NCBI GenBank assembly: GCA_033060915.1 | Contig: CM065381.1 | Span: forward strand, 3,806,001 to 3,870,000 | Direction: 5' to 3' | Length of the DNA: 64,000 nucleotides | From: Euryodendron excelsum | Taxonomy: Eukaryota; Streptophyta; Magnoliopsida; Ericales; Pentaphylacaceae | Shown: positions 1 to 10,363 of the stretch, one piece after another | How positions within the stretch are numbered: the stretch's first letter is position 1 | How the letters are laid out: every line of letters starts with the position of its first letter | Made by a program: the position numbers and the translations under genes | Notes under the pieces: model-generated | Databases searched by the model: none | Seen by the model: the letters and a program-made list of their open reading frames with translations, nothing else | What the model was told of the DNA's origin: nothing

Positions 1-897
1 CAATCAAATGCTCAAACTCCATGAATGCTAGCAACCCCCGAGGAGTGACTGTCCACTTCCATTTCGTAAACCACACAACAGAACTTAGAAACCTATATTT
101 TAATAATGGTAGTAAATGACAACATTGATGGTGCACGAGTCTAGTCCATGCCAACCCAAAACCTAACGGATCTTGATCATTTTTATACCTAGAACCAACC
201 CAAACCTAGTCGGATCGAGTCAGGTTTTCTATTTTATATAAAGTTTGATTAGTCACTAGTAATTTCGAATAAAGACACAATTTCGTATCTCAATTTCTCA
301 CTAACTTGAGAAAACAAATAAAATAATATTAAGCACAAAAATAATGATTAAAAATATATATGTAAAATTTTATAAAATCTATAGATCGGGTTGAGTTCGG
401 TTCACGAGTTGGCTCAGAATGGTCCGAGTCCGATTCGAGTTTCAAGATGCTAATAACCGAACAAAATATATGGGTCTATTCATTTTAAGACCCACGAGCC
501 ACAACCAAACAAAACATCTCGTAGACCCGAACCAAACCGGCAGAGTTGATTCGGTTCTCAAGTCTCTCGGTTCATTTGTTCGCTCCTAACTGATGCAGAT
601 GAACCCTAAACACCAGCGTTAAATGTAAAAATGCTACTACTCCCATCTTTCCAAACCGAAGTACGATTACAGATCTACACGTAAAATAACCGAACGAAAC
701 CATAATTTTCACTCACAAATCACTGATGATATTCAAAGGAAACACTGAAATATTCATCGGATCTACTCAAAATGAACATCACTACGAAGCAAATGACCCT
801 GATCACACACGCACGTACACATGCATATATATATATATCGACATATATAACGACACAGAATTATAAAAGAACAAAACAAAAGTCTGTCTTACCTTTA

Positions 898-1099
898 TAG
901 CCTCTTTGGAACTTGAAAAAAAAAAGGAAAAGAAAGAAAAAGTACTATTTTATGTCATTTCCTTGTTTGATTTTATAAAGAAAATTGGAGGGAAAGAAGA
1001 GAGAGAAAGAGATAACTTAACTTAAAACTTTTCCTCCCCTTCCCTTTTCCCTCACTTTCCCTTCCCTTCCCTTCCCTCCCCCAAGTTTCAAACAGGCTG
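898..1099. mobile_element. Tourist-like MITE (202 bp) in unit A
   Basis: The terminal inverted repeats are visible: the left end reads TAGCCTCTTTGGAACTTG, and the right end read in reverse is CAGCCTGTTTGAAACTTG. The flanks are TTA (895-897) and TCA (1100-1102), consistent with a 3-bp TTA duplication with one change. Copy B at 57487 lacks the element and reads straight through, so the insertion is directly shown. The interior is purine- then pyrimidine-rich and non-coding. The TTA target and the GCCTGTTTGG terminus suggest a PIF/Harbinger (Tourist) MITE, by analogy. A relative with matching ends lies at 20967-21183. Confidence 0.75.
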
Positions 1100-1114
1100 T
1101 CATGCTTGGCCCTA

Positions 1115-1134
1115 AGAGAGAGAGAGAGAGAGAG
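1115..1134 (-). repeat. CT/GA microsatellite in the leader of unit A
   Basis: A (GA)n run on the plus strand is a CT-rich run on the minus strand. Equivalent runs lie at 16306-16349 (unit C) and around 57502-57522 (unit B), always just downstream of the minus-strand TATA box. CT-rich 5' leaders are common in strongly expressed plant housekeeping genes. Here the run is separated from its TATA box by the 1144-bp insertion at 1167-2310. Confidence 0.7.
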
Positions 1135-1166
1135 ACTATAGTGAAACTTGAAACGTAAATTTATTA

Positions 1167-2310
1167 GAGCATCTCTAACCCATAGCCTTCAAATTCATCT
1201 TCATTTTGGCATCTTCTTCAAATTTGAAGTTTATGGGTTTCACTTTTTCACATTGTTACTCCAACTCATTCAACCTTCATTTCACTATTCATTCTTCAAA
1301 TCACTATTCTTTTATAAAAAAAAAAAGTCAAAAATTACATATTGTGCTCCTATTTTATTCAAAATATAATTCTTTATTATCATATTTTAATTTAACTTGT
1401 AATTATTTACCAAATATTTAATTAAAATTAAATTATTTAATATTTTTTAAACTACATGATCTACCAATGAAATTAAAAATTAAATTATATTACAAAATTT
1501 TAAAAAATAAAAACCCCCATTGCAAACTAATGAAATACATTTAACAAAAATCAAAATACAATAAAGAACTAATTAAAACACATAACATGAGCATTTATGG
1601 GAAAGATATATTCTTATTTTATATGACGCTTCTCAAAGTATTAGTGAATGATCAAGAAAAGTCATTTTTATATAATCTTTTTGTTATTATTCTAATCAAA
1701 ATTATTTTTTGTTTTCAATAGATGTTGAAATTTTAAATATTATTGGAATGTGATAGAAATAGATCGATTAATTCTTAAATTTACAAAAAAAAAAAAAATG
1801 AAAAGGTGGAGTAGTAAGATAAAAAAATAATTTATTGATTCTATGGATTAAAATAATTTTAGTATAAATAAATAATTAGTAAAATAAAAAAAATTTAATT
1901 ACATATATAAATAATAATTTCAAGATAAAGAAAAGCAAGTAAAATATAAATAATTTCTTTATTCCACATATAAAAAAATCTCAAATTAAATAAATATTTA
2001 ACAAATTAATGAATTAATTGAAAGTTTAAATTAAATATTTATTAAAATATTGTTTAAATAATTAATAATGCATTATTTAGACTTAAAATAATGATTAGTA
2101 CAAGAGTCCTACATAATTATTACTTTGGCCCCATATGAATAGTAAAATGAAGGGACCTTAAAATATTTTAGAGAACCTTCAAATTTAAAGGCCCCCATAT
2201 AAAGGCCACCTTCATTTCTTCAAATTTTTAAAGAAATAAAGGTGAGTTGGACGACAAAATTTATAATCCACCTTCAAATTTAAAGATTTGAAGGTGGGTT
2301 GGAGATGCTC
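1167..2310. mobile_element. Non-autonomous TTA-flanked DNA transposon (1144 bp)
   Basis: The left end reads GAGCATCTCTAACCCA. The right end, read in reverse, begins GAGCATCTCCAACCCA, so the termini are near-perfect inverted repeats that extend into a shared CTTCAAAT segment. TTA lies on both sides (1164-1166 and 2311-2313). Copies B and C join the two flanks without it. The interior is very AT-rich with no ORF of note, so the element cannot encode its own transposase. TTA targets and GAGCATCTCCAA termini are typical of PIF/Harbinger-related plant elements; that assignment is by analogy. It sits between the TATA box and the leader of unit A. Confidence 0.8.
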
Positions 2311-2315
2311 TTAGG

Positions 2316-2323
2316 TTTTTATA
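2316..2323 (-). promoter_or_regulatory. TATA box of unit A (displaced)
   Basis: On the minus strand the motif reads CCCCTATAAAAACCTAA. The matching segment of unit C (16371-16383) is an intact TATA box next to an AAACCCTAA telo-box. In unit A the transposon at 1167-2310 begins immediately downstream, so any transcript from this box would now enter transposon DNA rather than the CT-rich leader. Confidence 0.55.
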
Positions 2324-2480
2324 GGGGTTTAGGATAAATCTTCGCTACATGCATTACTAGTTTTGGTGCTTTGATGATCATGTATCTGAGCCATTCGATC
2401 GAGAGAAATAAAATAATCAGCCAAAAATATCTGATTTGTTAGCTTGTAGGAGAAGCTTTGGATCTATATCTATCTATACG

Positions 2481-2492
2481 TTTTGGCGGGAA
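2481..2492. promoter_or_regulatory. E2F-like site upstream of unit A
   Basis: TTTTGGCGGGAA fits the E2F consensus (TTTSGCGS). It is conserved exactly in copy B at 57724-57735, about 160 bp upstream of the TATA box in both. Unit C has the weaker TTTTGGCGGTT around 16782. Conservation between diverged paralogues supports function but does not prove it. If used, it would suggest cell-cycle (S-phase) control of the unit gene. Confidence 0.4.
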
Positions 2493-4202
2493 GTAGGGGA
2501 ATAGGTGTAGGTAACTTGGAGTGTCGAATTATGTGAATCGAACCAAATTTGGCGGTTCAGAATCCTGGTAGATTCAGCGGTCCGTTAGTGGCGGTGCACG
2601 TCGTCACTCTCTCTTTCCCTCATATCATCCCTGGCGAACTCTAGAGTTAGGGCGTTTCTCTGCTCTAACTTGCGCTTTCAAGCGTACTTTAAACAGTGTA
2701 CACTTTCATTTGATGACACGGTTAGTTTTTATTTTTTTATTTTTTTGGTAATTTAGTAACGAATATTTATAGGTCACTGTTATGTTTATTTTGATATTTT
2801 TTATTTTTTTTAAATTTTGTAAACAATTAAAATAAAGCTATATTAAATAATTATTATTTTTTAAAATTTAAAAAAAATAAATAAAAAAACAAAAAATAAT
2901 ACCAAATAAGGCCAGTGTTTCGCAACATCACATCCTTAACTTAGATTTTGTGGAATTAGAAACTTTGATTTAAAATTTTTTGAATCAGGTGTCAACCCGT
3001 ACACTTCACAGAGAGTGAGAATTGTTCAAATTATAAATAGTTAATCTAAATTCACAATAATTAATAATACAATAAAAAAGAGTCCTGACAATCACTTTAT
3101 TTAATCTAAAAAGTAAGTAGATATATATAAGCTATTTTATTTAATTATAATTATTATTTTTAAATATTAAGTTTAGAAAGAGTTCTGACAATTTTATATT
3201 GCATTTATGTATTTTATTTATCTTACAAAACCAATCTTATATATATATATATATATATCTTACAAAATTCATATAGTAAATTGAATAAAGAATAAATTCA
3301 ATAGTTATTAATCAATTGCTCATGTAGCGTGGCATTTTAAAAATATTAAAGTATCTAAAGAGTCACGTAGAAGAGAGACAAAATATAATGACAAACATTA
3401 TATATATATATATATATGTGATTAAAATAGTTTTTAATTTCAGTTCTTTGCCTATTATTATGGCTCTGATTGGTTCCATGTAAAATTTACTTTGAAAAAT
3501 ATTTTTTTGTAAAACTTTTTGTGTTTTGAGCGGATGAAATGCTAAAGATTCTTAACTTTTTAATGTTCTACAATAAAATGAAGTTGGGTCATGTGAAGCA
3601 AGAAACATATACAACCCTAGATGAAAGCTAGTTTTCTTTGGTTGTAAAATTTGATGGAGAAAATACATTAATCTAATCCATTTTCATGGTAAATACACTT
3701 GAAGTTGGGTAGGTTTTGCTTAAATATTTTTATTGACCATATAGTCAACTTGAAATTGATCATGGATCTCAGGCAAAGAAATAAAATGATCCTCAAAATT
3801 ATCTTATTTTTTAGCTTATAGAAGAACCTTTGTTTTTATTTATTTATTTTTTATTTTTTGGGGGAGCTTTTTCTTTCTCTCATCAGGTGCTCCTAACCAA
3901 AGTAAAAATCTCAAATTGAATGTATCCTGCACATTTCGATTATCTCTGAATTTTTTTCAAACTTCCGAATACTACATATAAATTCTGCATTTTCTGGATA
4001 TTCCAAATTTGTCACAATTTTAGAATGAGGCCTTATATTATTTTATATTTATATATACTTCCTTTTTTAAATTGTTATCAATATATTCCAAATAACTTAC
4101 AAATCATAAATTATTTTGATGCCAATAAGTTATGAACTCCATACCTGTCTTTATGCTCCTAATCCGTTTGACACCAGACTTTGTTCAAGTGTTTCCAATC
4201 TA

Positions 4203-4508
4203 TTACACCCATTTAAACTTGAACTCTTTTTTATTTTTTTTTTTATGGATAGAGAAATATATATTAATCATCACAATAGCCTGAAGGATTGGGTAGAAGG
4301 CAGACCTTAGCTCTATGCAAATCTCAATGTCATCAACCGTAAGAGCATTTTTGCAAACGAATCGTACCCATATTACAATGTTATTGAACATGACAGAGTC
4401 ACTCGACCGGAAAATTTTCAGCATCTTCTTTACCTGTTCAATGAAGATATCCATCTTTGAAAAGTTCACTTCTTTTTTGTTAAGAGCCAAACCAGATTTT
4501 TGTAGCAT
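4203..4508 (-). other. Conserved ORF of unknown nature (copy A)
   Basis: This 101-codon minus-strand ORF has a close counterpart at 58796-59089, with most residues identical from FIEQVKKMLK through INIYFSIHK. The frame has survived divergence of the two units, but both ORFs end beside a T-run (A-run on this strand). That would also fit the 3' end of an old retroposed sequence. No domain is recognised and no promoter or intron signal was identified. It may be a fragment of a LINE-like element or simply a chance ORF preserved by recent duplication. Confidence 0.25.
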
Positions 4509-4910
4509 GTTCTTCTAGAATAATACCGTTTAATCTCAGTTACAAAAATAACTCCACAAAGAGCAACCAGTACTACAAGAGCAAGAACATTATTCTGAAC
4601 TTATGTTGAGGAAACCCCAACACGTCCCTCATTTGAACTGAGGCCAAATTTATTGTCATTGCATATAATTAAATGTGAATAAAGTATATTAAGTAAGCTT
4701 ATAATAATTTCAATGATATATACAATCGCACCAGAGATGATGGCAATAAAACAAGTTCGATATGGGTTAGACTAAACTCTATGTTGCCTGTAATTGAAAA
4801 ACTTCACCTCACACGCTATCCAAAACCCACACGTTGAACTTTTGCAATTCATCCCATCTAATTTAATGCTGATCATATTGGGGTTGGGATGAGTTAGACT
4901 AAACTCTATC

Positions 4911-5032
4911 TATTATAGTTGACGTAACCAAAATGAAGATGAGATGCTAGTACTATCACAGGACAAAAGGACAAGGATACGCAGGAAACAACTATTATAT
5001 GATTCATGTGCAGCTAACATTTCAATAGCAAG
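4911..5032 (-). repeat. Host gene unit, copy C, first segment
   Basis: From ATTATAGTTGACGTAACC onward this matches copy B at about 56535-56665, so a second unit starts here immediately after the end of unit A. It contains only leader-intron sequence. The coding exons that lie left of this point in copy B are absent, so copy C lost its gene body. The segment stops at the insertion point of the Tat element and resumes at 15920. Confidence 0.75.
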
Positions 5033-5586
5033 TGATGAAGCGATGAACTGGTACGTCTTTCCCAACTCCTGGTGCAGCTTGTTGGAGTGATGAATCCCCT
5101 TTGTCTGGAACACCGGTGTGGTGTCTGCCAAAGATACTCCGATGCCAAAGTTAGACTAAGGGAAGAATGGACAGAATTACAGTATTTAGGGTGGTGTAAA
5201 ATCATACCTTCTTGGAGGTGAGGATTGTCCTCTTTATAGGAGTGTTGGCCCGAATCGTGGGCACCTTCGTGAGTCAGTTAATCGTGCCCCCAGTCATGCC
5301 TCCCACTTCGTGGGGATATATCGTGCCTTGATTTTAGGCTCCATGGACCATGCCCCCGCTCACGGGGGAACCATTCGAATCATGGGATCGTCGGGGCTAT
5401 TTACCAGGCAAGAATCTCGGAGTGTTTTCATGCCGCTGTCCAGTGTATCGCTCGAGCTCTGCCGCTCTTCTTGTCAATGGACCTGACCTAGGAGGGAGGG
5501 GGCCTGGACTGAATATGTGAATCGAGCTGGTTTAGTTTGTCCACAAAGGGGACCGACCAGCTGTACTTGTGCCATTTGCATTATCA
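5033..5586 (-). repeat. 3' LTR of the Tat element (in element sense)
   Basis: This 554-bp direct repeat matches 15366-15919 at about 94% by hand count. It starts TGATGAAGCG and ends GCATTATCA on the plus strand. It contains the minus-strand TATA sequence matching that at 15565-15571. It is bordered on the left by the host GCAAG and on the right by a G-rich polypurine tract on the minus strand. Confidence 0.95.
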
Positions 5587-5602
5587 GATGCCCCCAATTC
5601 CC
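5587..5602 (-). promoter_or_regulatory. Polypurine tract of the Tat element
   Basis: On the minus strand the bases directly before the 3' LTR read GGGAATTGGGGGCATC. A purine-rich tract at this place primes plus-strand DNA synthesis in LTR retrotransposons. The position is exact; the assignment is by position and composition. Confidence 0.65.
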
Positions 5603-5868
5603 TAGGCAGCCCAGGTCAGCCTATGGGAATTCCAAAGGTCTGCCCATGGGAATTTCGAAGAGTCACTGAGTGCCGTCGAACAGGCGCATTTATGGCGCAG
5701 CATAATCGTCATGATTACTATGCCAGGTGAATCGACGCGACTATTGGCCTTTCTGCCACGCGGCCTCATGTGGTTGGCCTCGTATACCGATTGGACGTTA
5801 ATCGCACTGCCCGTTCGATTTAAGAGCTTTGGGCCGATCTACACCGTTGATTTCGAATAGAGGGGGCT

Positions 5869-5875
5869 TATAAAA
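5869..5875 (+). promoter_or_regulatory. TATA box for the antisense gene
   Basis: A TATAAAA lies in GGGGGCTTATAAAACCTTAG, 283 bp inside the LTR boundary and about 175 bp before the first in-frame ATG of the antisense gene (6049). No comparable box was noted between it and the ORF. Antisense ORFs in Tat elements have been proposed to have their own promoters; use of this one is an inference. Confidence 0.5.
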
Positions 5876-6048
5876 CCTTAGCGGTTAGCCAAAAAAAGCC
5901 CCCTATTCTGCATATTTCTTCCCAATCATATGACTGTGCTTGTTATCTCCCTCCTTTCGCCGTTCTTCTCACCGTTGTTGGTTGTTCGGAAGGGTTCCAA
6001 AATCACCTTTTACCTTCATACTCATCAAGGTACGTAGTGTCAGTGTTT

Positions 6049-8332
6049 ATGTTTTGGCTCCTGCAGAAGGCTATTTGGTACTACGAGTGGAGGGTTAGGG
6101 CCTCATATCCCCTAGGGTTTGTAGGTAATCCCCCTTTTGTCGAGTCGGTATACTGGGGTGTTCTTGAGGCATCCAGAGCAGTTTTTGAGACTCTCCAAGA
6201 GATCGAGGATCCTAGGGTCATGAACCCACTGCCAATCGACCTATCGAGCGGCTCTGAGCATACTGCCTCGATGGACCTAGATAGGGTAAGACCAGACGAG
6301 GCATCCAATGCCTCGATGAACTACTCTGGGGCAGACCTTGAGGAGATTACTCAAGAGGTGAGGCCTAGGAGGGCAAGGAGCCCAGTGGTCATTGTAGACG
6401 CCTTTGAGGGGGCTTCTAGGGCAGAGGCCGCGAGAGAGGGGGTACCCTCTAATGGAAACTGTAGACACGAGGCTAAGCACCTAGTCTCTATTCTAAACGG
6501 GGCCAAAGTAAGAAAGCTCTGGTCCACTTATCAATTTTCGGCCTCCATGAGCTATAGAGTCCCGGAGGAGGGGGACAGGGCGTGTCTTCCCCGCTCTAGT
6601 GAAGTCACAGTGTATGAGAGTGCTTTGACGGGTGGGCTAAGGTTTCCAATTGCCCCTCCCATTAGGGGAGTCCTGAGCAGAGCCGGGTTAGCACCTGGAC
6701 AGCTCATGCCCAATTCGTGGCGCATACTGGTGGCCTGTGCGACCCTGTGGCAGGCCGCCACCAATAGGGAAGAGGTCTTGACCCCCGAAGACTTCTTCTA
6801 CTGTTACAAGATCATTGAAAGTGAGAGCCCGGGCTGGTACTACTTCTCAGCTCGGGATGGTCAGCCCCCTATGATTACCGGCCTCCCGGTCTCCCACAAG
6901 CGTTGGAAGGAGAAATACTTCTTTGTTTATAGCGAAGGCATGGAGATCGCCCACTGGGAGGATGTTACTGACCAGACCCCACGCATACCCAGGCAATGGG
7001 GAAGACCAGGTAGGAAGGGTAAGCGCTTCTGTGCTCGTACTTGGGTCTGTTTAAGATAGTGGTCTGACCATCGTTATACCTGTTCTTTGCTTAGTACGAC
7101 TTCCCGTGCTGGAGAACGAGTCAAGGAAGGCCCGGGTAGCGAGGGTAAGGGAACACCCAATCAAGCTCTGGACACCCCTAGTATCTGGTGAGAGTTTGGC
7201 AGACTATCTTTTAGGTCTAGACCCTTCCGTCGAAGCCCTCCGCGCTGAGAGGAGTGAGTCTGGTCTATTTTCTTGTTTCCGCCTTCTTTAGGTAAGGGTA
7301 CTAAGTTCCAGCTCTGTTTTGCAGGACAAGTTTACAACATGGGTTTTGACAAGAGGAACATGGGCTCTGCTGCGAAAAAGAAGTTCGAGGAGATGGAAAG
7401 AGTGAAGGCGGCTGGAGAGAGGCCAAGCAAACGCCTATGCCCAGCCCCAGCGGGTAGGGTGAACGAGACCCAAGCTAACAGGGCTCAAGGGGATGCCCCT
7501 ACAAGGGGAGGGGCCATCTCCTCTAGTCAGATGCTTGGCCAGACCTCCAGACCTGTGGTTACTACACAGGCTCCCGATGTTGCTGGGACTCGGGCTCAGT
7601 CCCTTTCTGGCCAACAAAACGAGCCTTCAATTGTGGAGGACGTCCAAGCTGCCTGGGAGTGGATGCAGAAGTTTATCAGCCTAAACGATGTGAGCCCCAT
7701 TGCTGACTGGTCTAATGGCCAGTTGATGAAGAGCATGAACCATGATGCCCTTAAGATAGGCGAAGAGTTCTTTTTTTTTTTTTTTGTGTTGATCTGTGGT
7801 TCTCCTCCTGCAGCTCCACGTCAAGGCACTCTGCCTGTCCATTCGTTTGAAGGCGAGGATGAGCGAGAGCGCCAAGAAGGGCCAAGTTATCGAGTCCTTG
7901 ACCGAGACCATCAGTGGTCTGGAGAAAAAGGTCAAGGATGCTGAGGAGGCCAAGTCAGTGGCGGAGGCAGAGAAGACCGCCCTACTGGATGAGTCGGCAG
8001 ACCTGAAGAAGAGGGTCGATGCGTTGACTTTTGACGCCCAAACCTTCGAGGCTGTTAAGAATTCCCTGACATCAAGGGTGACTGAACTTGAGGGGGATCT
8101 TAAGCGTGCCCGAGAGACGGCTGTGGAGGAGTTCAGAGCCGGGGCTTCCTTCCAGGAGGAGGTCAACGAAGCATACATGGAAGGCTTCGTTAACGCTAAG
8201 GTTGCGGCGAAGAAGCTGTTTCCTAACCTGGACTTCTCTGCTCTGAGGCCAGCTAATGACACCGTTTCTCAGGCCCCTGCCGAGGAAGACCAGACTCCCG
8301 CTGCTGAGGTTGAGGACGACGCCCAGTCTTGA
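6049..8332 (+). CDS. Antisense gene of the Tat element (Transposase_28-like plus coiled coil), spliced
   Basis: This gene runs opposite to gag-pol, between pol and the LTR. Exon 1 runs from the ATG at 6049 (or the one at 6220) to 7009. An 85-bp GT-AG intron (7010-7094) leads to exon 2 (7095-7253). A second intron (7254-7324, donor GTGAGT) leads to exon 3 from 7325. Both junctions keep the frame. The start of the last intron is unclear: its acceptor is CAG at 7811-7813, preceded by a T-run. The last exon is 7814-8332. Around residues 150-300 the protein resembles the Pfam 'putative gypsy type transposon' domain (Transposase_28), with the block GLRFPIAPPIRGVLSRAGLA. The C-terminal part is a heptad-rich coiled coil (about 7860-8150) with an acidic tail. 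No stop lies within the exons, unlike gag-pol. Its function is unknown. A possible donor AAG/GTACGT at 6030 leaves the true start open. Confidence 0.7.
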
Positions 8333-8639
8333 TCTCTTTGGAATAACAAATCAGCTCTATTTTTTTTTTTTTTTGGCCTTTTGTTGTAATCGCAATCTTC
8401 TTTTAAATGAATGGAAAGTTTACCTTTTTGTGTTTGAATGCTTGTGATCAATGGTTGGCATGAATTGACTTGCCCTAAGGGGTCTCACTGAACTGGTCAG
8501 TTTGGGCAATCTGGTCGACTAGGCTTGGTGATTTGGGTGCCATTAAGTTGGTTGGCTAGTCTTGTTAAATGGTAGGTTGGGCAAACCGCTCTACTGCTCT
8601 CACGGTCAGTCCCTAGACTTACCAGCATGGGTTGGCAAA

Positions 8640-9845
8640 CTCGGCTCCATTGGGCCGATCTGGTCAATAGAGGGATTGACCAGTTGTTCTGTACTCGTGG
8701 CCTTGCGGCTTACTTGGCCAGCCTATAGAGCCGACCAGACTGGCTTAGCCCTGTGGCCTGTTGGCCCGCCGGGTCAGTCTAAGGGACTGACCAGTTGAAT
8801 TTACCAGACCTGCGGTCTTTCGGCTAGTCTGGTCAGTCCACGGGACTGACCAGTTGAACTTTATCAGTCACGGGACTGACCAGTTGAACTTTGTCAGTCT
8901 AGGGGACTAACCAGTTGGGCTTATTAGCCTTGTGGCCTTTCGGCTTGGCTGGTCAGTCTAGGGGACTGACCAGTTGGGCTTAGCGTTGTTGCCTTTCGGC
9001 TTGGCTGGTTGACCGGTTGGGCTTGTTAGCCTCGTGGCCTTTTGGCTTGGCTGGGCAGTCTAGGGGACTAACCAGTTGAGCTTGCTAGCCTCGTGGCCTT
9101 TTGGCTTGGCTGGTCAGTCCCCTAGACTGACCAGTTCGGCTTCTTAGCCTTGGGGCCTTTCAGCTTGGCTGGTCAGTCTAGGGGACTGACCAGCTGGGCT
9201 TCTTAGCCTTGTGGCCTTTCGGCTTGGCTGGTCAGTCTAAGGGACCGACCAGTTGGGCTTGTTAGCCTTGTGGCCTTTTGGCTTGGTTGGTCAGTCTAGG
9301 GGACTGACTAGTTGGGCTTGCTAGCCTCGTGGCCTTTTGGCTTGGCTGGTCAGTCTAGGGGACTGACCAGTTGGGCTTCTTAGCCTTGTGGCCTTTCGGC
9401 TTGGCTGGTCAGTCTAAGGGACCGACCAGTTGGGTTTGTTAGCCTTGTGGCCTTTTGGCTTGTCTGGTCAGTCTAGGGGACTGACCAGTTGGGCTTGCTG
9501 GCCTCGTGGCCTTTTGGCTTGGCTGGTCAGTCTAGGGGACTGACCAGTTGGGCTTCTTAGCCTTGTGGCCTTTCGGCTTGGCTGGTCAGTTTAGGGGACT
9601 GACCAGTTGGGCTTCTTAGCTTTGTGGCCTTTCGGCTTGGCTGGTCAATCTAAGGGACCGACCAGTTGGGCTTGTTAGCCTTGTGGCCTTTCGGCTTGGC
9701 TGGTCAGTCTAAGGGATTGACCAGTTGGGCTTAGCCTTGTGGCCTTTCGGCTTGGCTAGTCAGTCTAAGGGACTGACCAGTTGGGCTTGTTAGCCTGGAG
9801 GCCTTTTGGCTTTTTCGGTCACGACTGACCAGTTGGGCTCCAATA
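8640..9845. repeat. 59-bp tandem repeat array with hairpin units
   Basis: From about 8765 the array repeats a 59-bp unit roughly 18 times; the stretch from 8640 is a degenerate lead-in. Each unit holds a perfect 10-bp inverted repeat, CTGGTCAGTC and GACTGACCAG, around a 5-base loop, followed by a second GC-rich segment AGCCTTGTGGCC with TTTCGGCTTGGCT. Many units differ by single transitions, and a few lack parts. The array lies exactly between the 3' end of the antisense gene (8332) and the 3' end of pol (9914), where the two transcripts would converge. Variable tandem repeats downstream of pol are a known feature of Tat elements and can seed satellite DNA. Confidence 0.9.
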
Positions 9846-9913
9846 ATTCTGGGCGACAGTTGTTTTGGGGAGTCCTTGGGCAACATACTTTTCATTAAAT
9901 AGTGCTGATTACA

Positions 9914-10192
9914 TCAAACATAGTATTTTCTCAGGTGTTCGACATGCCAAGGGTTAAAAAGCTCTTTGCCATCACCTCCGGTTAACCAGTAGGTTCCTTT
10001 CCTCGAGAACCCCTTCACCGTGTATGGGCCATCCCAATTTGGCCCGAGTTTGCCATCGCCAGGCCTTCTAGTAGACTGATTGACCCTCTTGAGGACCAAG
10101 TCTCCTGCTTTGAACGCCCTAGGTTTTACTCTGGCATCGTGATACCTGCGCATCCTTTGTTGGTAAGCAGCCACCTCCACAGCTGCCTGCAT
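9914..10192 (-). pseudogene. Tat pol: integrase C-terminal part
   Basis: The segment ends in the typical tail of plant gypsy integrases: a basic stretch, then LGPNWDGPYTVKGF, TYWLTGGDGKE and a final WHVEHLRKYYV before the stop. This is the DNA-binding C-terminal domain that follows the catalytic core at 10364-10744. It is joined to the core by about 170 bp of readable but interrupted frame (10193-10363). It is the last sense-strand coding segment before the tandem array. Confidence 0.88.
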
Positions 10193-10363
10193 CCTTTTCT
10201 TTTCAAGTAGGTCTAGGCTTACTTCTAGGGCCTCATTGTTGGCCTCTGTTTCGAAATGTTCAACCCTGGGGCTATGGAGGCCTATCTCTACCGGGATGAC
10301 TGCCTCAGATCCGAAAGTCAGAGAGAAGGGGGTGTGTCCTGTTGCAACCCTTTCTGTTGTTCT

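Larger units (their letters stand above)
1..4910 (-). repeat. Host gene unit, copy A (promoter side only)
   Basis: This stretch aligns by eye with 56778-59500 (copy B) from its first base, including the shared start CAATCAAATGCTCAAACTCC. In copy B the same DNA is the leader intron, 5' leader, promoter and upstream region of a minus-strand gene. The gene body of copy A would therefore lie left of the window. Relative to B, copy A has two clean insertions (898-1099 and 1167-2310) and about 600 bp of extra AT-rich DNA around 2900-3500, which also holds AT dinucleotide runs near 3239-3258 and 3400-3417. The two insertions separate the TATA box from the CT-rich leader, so this copy's promoter is probably broken. 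I see no coding exon here apart from the doubtful conserved ORF at 4203-4508. Confidence 0.75.

Noticed and set aside
8640..9845. CRISPR-like array
   Set aside because: Units are contiguous without unique spacers and lie inside a plant retrotransposon; this is an ordinary tandem repeat.
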